From contig CAZGNZ010000010.1 of assembly GCA_964527215.1 (NCBI GenBank), positions 34,241 to 98,240 on the forward strand: a DNA stretch of 64,000 nucleotides, given 5' to 3'. A model generated the notes under the pieces. The model was not told the DNA's origin, did no database searches, and was given only the letters and a program-made list of their open reading frames with translations. Source of the stretch: CAZGNZ01 sp964527215 (GTDB taxonomy: Bacteria; Fidelibacterota; Marinisomatia; SCGC-AAA003-L08; JACNLC01). Both the position numbers and the translations under genes were made by a program. Each line of letters opens with the position of its first letter. Within the stretch, counting starts at the first letter, position 1. Below are positions 1 to 8,300 of the stretch, one piece after another.

Positions 1-359
1 CGGGTTGTCCGGTTGGCATAGACAATCACTTTTTCCACAGTGCTTCGGGCAAATCCCATACTCTGGCAGGTAAGGGAGTAGGTTCCCGGCGGAAGGTTGA
101 TGATGAAGTAGTCTCCCTCATCGTCTGTCGCCGCGCCTGCGCTGGTTTCAATATCTGTCGGGACATCGCCGTCCCAGCGGGCGGAAATGAAAATATTGGC
201 TGCCGGCACCGGAATTCCCTCCGCTGCATTGATCACATTGCCGGCAATCTTCCCTGATGATGCACCCTGAACCATCCCTGCGGCAAACAGCAGGATCAGG
301 GGCAGCGCAGCCTGAAATCTGATGAGGGGAGTCACTGGTTTTATGCTGAGTCTTTCCAT
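1..359 (-). CDS. TonB-receptor-like protein, N-terminal part (cut by window edge)
   Basis: Only the first ~119 codons are in the window; the gene runs off the left edge. It starts with a basic N-terminus and a hydrophobic segment (residues ~16-30, with LPLILLFAAG) typical of a signal peptide. A carboxypeptidase-regulatory-like beta-sandwich follows (GKIAGNVINAAEGIPVPAAN ... DEGDYFIINLPPGTYSL), the domain that commonly precedes the plug of SusC/TonB-type receptors. The ATG directly abuts the stop codon of the upstream lipoprotein gene, so the two are co-transcribed. Assignment as a TonB receptor is inferred from the N-terminal domain and the PorV/lipoprotein neighbours; any other outer-membrane protein with this domain is possible. 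Confidence 0.6.
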   Translation of the reverse strand, partial: MERLSIKPVTPLIRFQAALPLILLFAAGMVQGASSGKIAGNVINAAEGIPVPAANIFISARWDGDVPTDIETSAGAATDDEGDYFIINLPPGTYSLTCQSMGFARSTVEKVIVYANRTT

Positions 360-1790
360 CTATAGTCCCGCCTGTGTATAGCCGCTGCGGCCGATATATA
401 CTTTCTGAACCGTCCCCGGAATTTCCGAAGAGGACTGTGAAACGTCCTCCGGAGCATTGGTCTGCACCAGATAAAGATAATCACCGTTCCAGCACATGAA
501 GTTGGCCGTATCCACCACATCGCCGGGATAGAGCTCTTCCGCGGATCCGTCTGACGGATTGTATCGAATGAGGGTCGCTGAACCCTCCGGAACGAAGTAG
601 AGGTTTCCGTCTTCATCAAATTCCAGATAATGAATATCGGAGTAGGAATCCAGAACCGTTTCCGCCTCCCCGAGACCTCCCGGAATAATCTGATGCCGGG
701 TGACGGCAGCTCCGCCGGTGTTTCCCGCCTGAGTGACATACACATACCCATCAAACACCCGACAGTTGGCGGCACGGCTGTACTCGATCATGGTAATCTC
801 GGGAATGACATCAATGTCATTTTCCTCCAGTATCTCGTCCAGTTCCATGGTGCCGCCGGTGTTGGTTTTAATGGAATCAATATAGCTGCGCTTAATGCGG
901 AAAAGCCGACTGGGATGATCGGTGATGTCCACCACCAGGGAATCCTCAATGTAGTAGGAATTGTCTTCGTAAAAATCCAAAGTGGTAATGAAGAATGTTT
1001 CCGTCAGATGGTCAATATCCATTCCTGAAGGCTGAACCACATTTTTAATATATTTGGAGAAACTGGATGAACCGTCGGTCGGAGCGGATGAAATCCAGCC
1101 CAGCTCCCGGTCACGCCGCAGATTGTTGGCATAAAACATTCCGTCCGGTGCCGGGATGAGATTGCCTTTCACATATGTTGTCCGCAGCACTTCAAAGGAA
1201 TTGTCCGCCATTATCCGATACAGTCCCTTGGAATAATGGATACTGGCCTGATTAATCAGGATGTGCGGAATGTCATTCGGGCCGTTAGCGATTCCGTAAG
1301 GCATATACACCGAATCCGCGACGGCAGTGATGGCTTCCAGGAAAGTAAACTCCAGCGGCCGAATCCAGACCGTGTCAACCATGGTTTCATGATAGGTGGT
1401 ATCCGTGTTGGTAATCATCGTATCGATATGGACAATAGTGGTATCGAAACTTTCAGTCCAGCTGCCCCAGTGCTCGCTCCCCTGAACAGCCAGTTTCACT
1501 TCAAGCGACTTGTTGTTGATCATGGGAACCTGGACTCTCAGATGATCTTCCGATGCTTCCAGAACCGTTCCCGGCGAAAAGCCGAACAGGATCATATTTT
1601 CTTCGGGAAGGGTGGAAAAATTCTGTCCGTAGATGTCAATTTCATTTCCCGGAAAAGCCATTTCCGGGATGATGTCAAGGACCACAGGTGCCGGATTCCC
1701 GGTGGGATGCGGATCAATCCAGCTGGTGGAATCTTCGGTGCATCCCAGAAGAAACAGCGAAACAATGATTAAAAAGCTGCAGAATTTCAT
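360..1790 (-). CDS. Lipoprotein with IPT/TIG domain and propeller-like region
   Basis: The 476-residue protein starts MKFCSFLIIVSLFLLGC, a signal peptide with a clear lipobox (LLGC, Cys17), so it is probably anchored in the outer membrane. Residues ~35-100 form an IPT/TIG immunoglobulin-like fold (PVVLDIIPEMAFPGNEIDIY). The remainder has repeated short beta-rich blocks with DGxLYFVP and WNGDYLYLV, like NHL/SMP-type beta-propeller blades. Its ATG overlaps the stop of the PorV/PorQ-type gene (ATGA), and its own stop abuts the next receptor-like gene, so it belongs to a cell-surface operon. The ligand is unknown. Confidence 0.75.
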   Translation of the reverse strand: MKFCSFLIIVSLFLLGCTEDSTSWIDPHPTGNPAPVVLDIIPEMAFPGNEIDIYGQNFSTLPEENMILFGFSPGTVLEASEDHLRVQVPMINNKSLEVKLAVQGSEHWGSWTESFDTTIVHIDTMITNTDTTYHETMVDTVWIRPLEFTFLEAITAVADSVYMPYGIANGPNDIPHILINQASIHYSKGLYRIMADNSFEVLRTTYVKGNLIPAPDGMFYANNLRRDRELGWISSAPTDGSSSFSKYIKNVVQPSGMDIDHLTETFFITTLDFYEDNSYYIEDSLVVDITDHPSRLFRIKRSYIDSIKTNTGGTMELDEILEENDIDVIPEITMIEYSRAANCRVFDGYVYVTQAGNTGGAAVTRHQIIPGGLGEAETVLDSYSDIHYLEFDEDGNLYFVPEGSATLIRYNPSDGSAEELYPGDVVDTANFMCWNGDYLYLVQTNAPEDVSQSSSEIPGTVQKVYIGRSGYTQAGL

Positions 1791-2794
1791 TTTGACCTCG
1801 CCTGACTGAATCCAATAGTAAAAATGTGAACCGGATCAAAATGCCTGAAATTGTTATAGGCGTAATCGACCTGAAGGTGTACGGGACCGATACTCTGAGC
1901 CGTCCCAAGCCCCAGCGACAGATCTTCCTCGTCGTAATTCTGTTTGTATCCAGCCCGGAATGACAGCAAATCCAGCCAGCTGTATTCAATGCCGTAATGG
2001 ATGCGTTCGGTATAATCTCTGGAATGGATGAGATCAACGGCAAAAGTGAGGGACTGATATTGAGGGATCCCGAAAAGATGGAAAAGATTCATGGCGGTAC
2101 CGAACCGAAAGGTCAGCGGCAGCGGGAAGGATTCGTCAATGTATTCCTTTTCCTGGGAAAAATTCTGCAGCGTCATTCCGAACCGCAAATCATGAAAACC
2201 GGGATAGAAAAGGGTGCCGAAATCAAAGGCGGAGACAACCAGATCATTGTTGATTTTGGCAACACCGGATGTATCGCTGTCGAAGCTGATGTATCCGGAC
2301 CCCAGATCCTCATAGCAGTACTTGTAGTTTACGCCGAACGTGAACCGGGATGAAATACGACGCCCGTAGGTGACACCGACCATCATGGCCTCAGGAGAGA
2401 AGGTTCCCATATCAATGAATCCCTGATCATTATCCGCGCGGATGGTGGATTTGAGATTCCCGTAGTCAAGATTGATCAGGCTGATTCCCAGCACACCGCT
2501 GTCTTTCAGATCCCAGACACCGCTGAGAGCACTGTGACTGATTCCGGCAATCCAGGAGGTACTGGTGAAGGTCAGTCCCGGTCCGTCGATCCCGTTGATT
2601 CCCGCCGGATTCCAGAACGCTGCGGTCATTTCAGAATCCATGGGTGTAAAGGCATTCCCCATGCCTGCCGCCCTGGCGCCTGTGGGAATGGACAGCCATT
2701 TAAATCCGGTCTGCCCCAGTTTTTTCACTGCCCAGCCTGATTCAGGAAGGCAGAAACATAATATGAACAGTAACCAATAGGCTCGTTTTGGCAT
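1787..2794 (-). CDS. PorV/PorQ family outer-membrane beta-barrel protein
   Basis: The 335-residue protein has a signal peptide (MPKRAYWLLFILCFCLPESG) followed by the hallmark N-terminal block of the PorV/PorQ (UPF0164) family: GFKWLSIPTGARAAGMGNAF, then AAFWNPAGI. The rest is alternating amphipathic strands, as in a FadL/OmpP1-like barrel, ending in an aromatic-rich strand. PorV is a component of type IX secretion; family members without a known role are frequent in FCB genomes, and one sits here with a lipoprotein and a TonB-like receptor. The family call is firm; direct involvement in secreting the C25 peptidase encoded at 5.3 kb is only inferred. Confidence 0.82.
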   Translation of the reverse strand: MPKRAYWLLFILCFCLPESGWAVKKLGQTGFKWLSIPTGARAAGMGNAFTPMDSEMTAAFWNPAGINGIDGPGLTFTSTSWIAGISHSALSGVWDLKDSGVLGISLINLDYGNLKSTIRADNDQGFIDMGTFSPEAMMVGVTYGRRISSRFTFGVNYKYCYEDLGSGYISFDSDTSGVAKINNDLVVSAFDFGTLFYPGFHDLRFGMTLQNFSQEKEYIDESFPLPLTFRFGTAMNLFHLFGIPQYQSLTFAVDLIHSRDYTERIHYGIEYSWLDLLSFRAGYKQNYDEEDLSLGLGTAQSIGPVHLQVDYAYNNFRHFDPVHIFTIGFSQARSK

Positions 2795-2806
2795 AACGCA
2801 CTCTGT

Positions 2807-3145
2807 TTAATCAATTATGGACGGGATATATCGCTGCACCAGGGTATCCGCTTCTTCTGTGCTGTCGGACAGAAACACCCGCATCTGATGCTCCTCCACT
2901 GCCTGGCATTTCCACTTCCGGCATATTTGCCCAACCAGCAGAACTCGGCAGTTGTCCAGGCCGTCGGCCAGCTTTTCCGGATAAAATACATCTGACCTGC
3001 AGCTGGCGTTTTTCAGGTTTCCGGTTTCCTTGACGGGGGTGCCTGATACGTCATAGAATCTGAATAATGGTGCGGATGAAACATGGTTCGGCCACAGTTT
3101 TCCGTTCTCTCCTATGGCTGCAGCCAGATAATATGATTGGGACAT
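2807..3145 (-). CDS. NifX/NafY-like small protein (dinitrogenase cofactor domain family)
   Basis: A 112-residue soluble protein. The pattern LAAAIGENGKLWPNHVSSAP, then FRFYDV, then ADGLDNCRVLLVGQI with a C-terminal short helix fits the NifX/NifB-C-terminal (PF02579-like) fold, which binds Fe-S or Fe-Mo clusters or their precursors. It has four cysteines in the central part (NASCRSDV, DNCRVLL, QICRKWKC), more than usual. Stand-alone members are common outside nitrogen fixers and mostly of unknown function; no nif genes are seen here. It lies 12 nt before the PorV/PorQ-type gene and is probably co-transcribed, with no obvious functional link. Confidence 0.55.
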   Translation of the reverse strand: MSQSYYLAAAIGENGKLWPNHVSSAPLFRFYDVSGTPVKETGNLKNASCRSDVFYPEKLADGLDNCRVLLVGQICRKWKCQAVEEHQMRVFLSDSTEEADTLVQRYIPSIID

Positions 3146-3275
3146 TCCGGGAGATTTCCTTCTGTTAATACTCAGACTTCATTTTTCATAATATTCTTCA
3201 TTCGCAACCCCAAGATGATCTGTCAGACATGGAATACAAATCGGGCGGTTCGGCTGTATTCTGTCAGGATTTGAA

Positions 3276-4553
3276 CTAAAAGATGGGTATGGATGAAAAC
3301 CGCGATTCATCAAAAACTTTTTCCAGTACCAGTGCAGCGGCACCCATAACACCCGCGCGGTCCTGCAGTTCGGAAACCACGATTCGGGTATGCTGGTGAA
3401 TCTGGGCGATGGTGTATTGGTTCAGTGACTGGTTAATGGGGTCAAGAATATAGCGTCCGGCCTTACTCACCCTGCCGCCAAGAACGATCATGTCCGGGTT
3501 CAGGAGGTGGATCAGAACGGCCAGGCCTTCTCCGAGGTAGTTCCCAATCTCTGCCAGAATCCGAATGGCATACTGATCACCGTCATTGGCGGCCTGTACC
3601 ACCGCTCCTGCCTCCAGACGGTCCAGATTGCCGTCCACCATGCTGCTCAGCTGACTGAGCGTGCCGGATTCTATTCCTTTCCGTGCCAATTCCGCCAGCG
3701 CGGTTCCGGACGCGACCGTCTCAAGACAGCCCCGTTTTCCGCAGTGACACAGCAAACCGTCGGGAACGATTCGGATATGGCCAAACTCACCGGAAAAACC
3801 GGATCCGCCGCGATACAGACGCCCGTTCAGAATCATCCCCATACCAACACCCCAGCCGATATTCAGGCACAGCGCATTCTGGATACCCCTGGCCATTCCG
3901 AACCGGGATTCACCCAGTGTCATTACCCGGGCATCGTTTTCCACCACCACCGGTTTCTGCAGGCATTTTTCAAACACCTGCTGAATCGGCTGATCATCAA
4001 AATTGAAAAAAGTAAAACTGCGGCCGGTATCTGAATCAACCAGACCGGGCAGTCCAATACCGACGCCCACCAACCGGGAATCGGCGATGCCTGAATGCCG
4101 GATCAGATCACCGGCGCATTTGCAAATCCGACTGACAATCTCAGGATCATCCGAAACCTTGATATTCAGGGACCGGATTTCCGTCACCAGTTCGTTTTTA
4201 ATGTTTATCAACCCCATTTGTGTGGTCTTGCGGCCGATGTCAATTCCCAGAATATACCGGGAATCAGGGTTCAGTCCGTACAGCTTCGGACGGGGCCCCC
4301 CGCCTGAGCTGCCCTGTCCCTGACCTCTTTCCTGTACCAGACCGTCAGAAATGAGTTCATCCATCAGCTTGGATGTGGTTGGGGTGCTCACATGACTTTT
4401 CTTGGAAATTTCAGGAATGGTCATACCGCCGTTGCTGTAGAGTATTTCCAGTATATGCATTTTTCTGACATACTGCTTGAACTGAACCCCTTTGGTCTGT
4501 TTGGCAGCCATCATGTTCGTGATATGGGATTCTTTAACCGTTGCTTTTGTCAT
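3276..4553 (-). CDS. ROK-family transcriptional repressor/sugar kinase-like protein
   Basis: The 425-residue protein has an N-terminal winged helix (residues ~25-90: ILEILYSNGGMTIPEISKKS, then TPTTSKLMDELISDGLV), followed by a ROK ASKHA domain with the phosphate-1 loop ILGIDIGRKTTQMGL and the family zinc site CHCGKRGCLE. This is the NagC/XylR architecture, normally a sugar-responsive repressor. No sugar catabolic operon adjoins it, so the ligand is unknown. A perfect 10-bp inverted repeat about 250 bp upstream (4803-4828) is a candidate operator. The gene is followed by the NifX-like gene on the same strand. Confidence 0.9.
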   Translation of the reverse strand: MTKATVKESHITNMMAAKQTKGVQFKQYVRKMHILEILYSNGGMTIPEISKKSHVSTPTTSKLMDELISDGLVQERGQGQGSSGGGPRPKLYGLNPDSRYILGIDIGRKTTQMGLINIKNELVTEIRSLNIKVSDDPEIVSRICKCAGDLIRHSGIADSRLVGVGIGLPGLVDSDTGRSFTFFNFDDQPIQQVFEKCLQKPVVVENDARVMTLGESRFGMARGIQNALCLNIGWGVGMGMILNGRLYRGGSGFSGEFGHIRIVPDGLLCHCGKRGCLETVASGTALAELARKGIESGTLSQLSSMVDGNLDRLEAGAVVQAANDGDQYAIRILAEIGNYLGEGLAVLIHLLNPDMIVLGGRVSKAGRYILDPINQSLNQYTIAQIHQHTRIVVSELQDRAGVMGAAALVLEKVFDESRFSSIPIF

Positions 4554-5351
4554 GCTTGTAATCCATCTTTATATTACCTGCAGCCGGAAACCGGGTTTGT
4601 CGCTCCGGCCGAATTCCCGAATACCGGAATTCTGTCTTGAATAACTGCTGTCCAAAACCCCGCCATTGCCGTGAATCGGTAAAACCACCAGACCATACCC
4701 GGAATTCAGGTTTCAATATTGGATGATTCAGAATAAGGGAGATTTGAGCTTCAGCAATATCTCAGTTGACACAGGAAATGAATTGTCAGTCAACCGCCAT
4801 AAGTTAGATAATTAATTTATTATCTAACAATATCGTTTTTAATTATTTTAGTATAAACTGCGAGAAAATGGGATTCCGTCTTTCTCTCAATCCGCGACTT
4901 TGCTGAGTCTGCAATTTTCATTAAAACATTTAATATGTCGCATATCCAGTTAACCATACCAACATCCTTAAGACAGAGATTGTAAAATGCAGAGCGGACG
5001 GGTATCAGGTTTTGATCGGGGCATTTTTTATTTCGCTGCCACGCCAACTGGCGGATTCAAACGAGATGAAATTGGGCTGCTGCGCATGTTCTTCTGCTCC
5101 TTTTCTTTGCAGAAAAGGGCTTCCAAATTCATCGTCTCAAGTAATGCAATTTTCCGATTTGTATCTGATGAACAGATTTACGGTCAATCACGAACGGGTT
5201 TTCAAAAAAATGTTATATACGGATGTGTCAGCGGCTTTCTATTACATTATTTTACTTTTCCATATCGCATTTCCATCACTATTCTTATAATCCCTTATGA
5301 ACGCGAATCAAATGAATATCCGAACACCCAACGCAGACAGGATCGAGTTCC
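4554..5351. other. Long divergent intergenic region with a decayed dispersed repeat
   Basis: About 800 bp with no convincing gene. It holds the dyad at 4803-4828. At 4996-5062 there is a diverged copy of the repeat seen at 17011-17073: both contain a GACGGG..TATCAG block, then TTGATCGGGGCATT, then a T-rich stretch and a small CGCC/GGCG palindrome. Short open frames here are repeat translations. The right end carries the untranslated leader of the peptidase gene. Confidence 0.5.
4803..4828. promoter_or_regulatory. Perfect 10-bp inverted repeat, candidate ROK operator
   Basis: GTTAGATAAT and ATTATCTAAC flank a 6-base AT spacer, an exact dyad within the divergent region between the ROK repressor gene and the C25 peptidase gene. 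AT-rich dyads of this kind are typical binding sites of XylR-type ROK repressors. Autoregulation is inferred from position only; it is about 250 bp from the ROK start and 525 bp from the peptidase start. Confidence 0.45.
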
Positions 5352-8300
5352 ATGAAAATAAAGATCGTCGTTTTACTTATTCTAACGGCATTGTCATTCG
5401 CATTACCGCTCAATAATCAACCTACCCGTTTTACGCTGACGCAGCGTGGCGGTGATTTCCGCGTCATTGAATTCTCAACCGGCAGCCTGAACTGGGAAAG
5501 CCTTGACGGCGGTACCCGAATTTCAGCAGTTCAGGCCGGTTCATCGGGGATTCCCGGCAGCGCGGACATCCCGCTGTATTCTGTATTTCTGAGTGCAGAA
5601 ACCGGACGAAGCTATGAGTTCAGTTATGAAGTCACCCGCAGTCACACTGTGCCGGATTTCCAGCCTGTTCCGGTCCCGGAGTACTTCATCCATGACGCGG
5701 TGCATGAAGATCTTTCGAAGAGCACTGCTGCAGGTTCCGACCTTCCGGTAACTTTTCCCGATGAAATCATCATGGTGTCCGATCCGATGATCATGCGGGA
5801 TCAGGTGATGGTTCAGCTGACGGTCCAGCCGTTTATCTACAATCACGAAACATCTGTTCTCACCGTCATTGATGACATGGAAATCCATCTAACCGCATTT
5901 GGAACAAAGTCCAGCCGACTGACTGAAAACCGTCCCCCTTCCAGGGCATTCGAGCCGTTCTATCAATCAATGATGCTGGATTATGAAACCGACCTGCGCG
6001 ACAATGAGTATCAGCAGCCGGCAGTGCTGTACATCTGCGGCGGTTCGGCGGAAATCCATCCGGAGATGATCAACCTGATGGAATGGAAGCATGAAACAGG
6101 CTTTGAAATTTATTCCGTAACAGCGAACAACATCGGCAGCACAGCCGAAAGTATATCCGACTACATTTATGAGGCTTACACCTACTTTGATCCCGCACCG
6201 GAATATGTGGTGTTGGTGGGCGATGTCGGGGGCACCTATGATATTCCCACTTTTTATGAGAGCTGGTCGGACTGCGGCGGAGGTTCCTGCTACGGTGAAG
6301 GGGACCATCCCTACACCCAGCTCGAAGGCAACGATATCCTTCCGGAAATTCTTATCGGCCGGATTTCCATCCAGAACCTGCAGGACCTGTCCGTTATCGT
6401 CAACAAGATCATCAATTATGAACAGGGCAATAATCCCGGTATCATGTGGTACGAACGGGCTGCGTTGGCTGCCAATCCGGATGCGTACGGCGGCGGACAG
6501 TCCTTGGTGACAGCCAATGAATACATCCAGGAACTGATGCAGACTTACGGAATGACAGACACTCGGCTGGGAATCGACTTCTATGACGTTGGGATATCCA
6601 CCTGGATCAACAGTCAGCTGAATCAGGGTGTTTCCTACCTCAATTTCAGAGGATTATACGGACCTGCAAGCTACAATATTGATGTGATTACGGAAGATCT
6701 GAATTCCCACTCCATGTCTCCGGTGATCACGTTTATCACCTGCGGCACCGGGTCTTTTGCCTATGAAACGGCCACAGCTACCGAAGTCCTTCTGCGCTCC
6801 GGTGTGAGTCCATCCAACTATTCCGGGGCAGTTGCCGTCATCGGGACCTCCACCTGGGGTACCCATACGCCATTCAACAACATGATGGACATGGGCATTT
6901 ATCACGGGATTTTCGCGGAAGGCGTTCCGGATATCGGGAGTGCCCTGCAGTGCGGAAAACTGGCGCTGCTCAATACATATCCCAACAATCCCAATCACTA
7001 TGTGGATATTTTCACGCACTGGAATAATCTCATGGGAGATCCCACCCTGCGGCTCTGGACCGACACTCCTAATCAGCTGACAGTGAATTTGCCGGCTGAG
7101 ATCGGACTGGGAACCGGGGCCGTATCCGTTGAAGTGATCGATTCGGATGACCAGCTGGTAGAAGATGCATTTGTCACGCTACTTTCGGAGGATGGGGTTC
7201 TGTTCAAGAGTGCACTGACCAATGCAGCCGGACAGGCGGAAATTCCGCTGGACGATTACAACTCCGGGGAAGTGCTGGTCACCGTGACTGCCAGGAACTG
7301 CATCCCCTGGCAGGGAAGTCTGCAAATCAGCGGACTCTATGTTTTGGATTTATCAGGCTCTGCGGTAATCACTGAAACCGGCGGACACAACAGCGACGGT
7401 CTGGCCAATCCCGGTGAAACACTGCTCCTGGAAATTCCAATGCAAAACACCGGACTGCAGACAATTCAGTCCCTCACTGCGGTTCTTTCTGCCCCTTCAG
7501 ACCTGGTTCTTATTCACACGCCGCAGGTCGCTGTCGAATCCCTGACTGCAGGTGATTCGTTCACTGCCGGTTTTGAGATAGAAATTGATCCCGGCTTTGA
7601 AACGGGAACTGCGTCAGATCTGGTCCTTCAGGTCACCGACGGAGACGAACGCACTTGGGAGACCCTCATTCCGCTTGAAATTCACGCCGGCTTGACCGAA
7701 TTTGCCTACGCCGCTGATGCAGACGGCCTGCCTCTTCTGCCCGGGTACAGCGGGGAAGTGATCATCCACTTGGACAACAATGGTCTGATCAGCCTGACGA
7801 ATCTGTCCGCTGAGCTTTCCTATGAAGGCCTGCTGGATGTGGACATCGACGATTCATCCGGATTCTGGCCCCAGATTGCAGCCGGCGGCTCGGAGCCCTG
7901 CACCGATTCGTTCAGCATTTCCTTTGATCCCAATATCATTCCCGGCAGCGTTATTCCTTTCCGTCTTCATCTCTTCGGTACCGCTTATGAAACTGAAAAA
8001 ATCCTGCTGATAACCCTTGGTGAAACCACGGTGGATGAACCGCTGGGTCCGGATGAATACGGATATTATATCTATGACTCCGGTGATACCGGCTATTCCC
8101 TGGCACCCGAGTATATGTATCAGTCTGTCTCCCCGGAATACGGCGGGATGGGAACGCCAATGAACATGACAGACTGCGGAGAGGGTGTTCTTTACGAGCA
8201 GGGTCCGGTCCATATCGCGCTGCCCTTTGAATTCACCTTTTACGGTGTCGATTATGACACGATTTCCGTGAGTTCCAACGGCTGGATTGCGTTTGGCACC

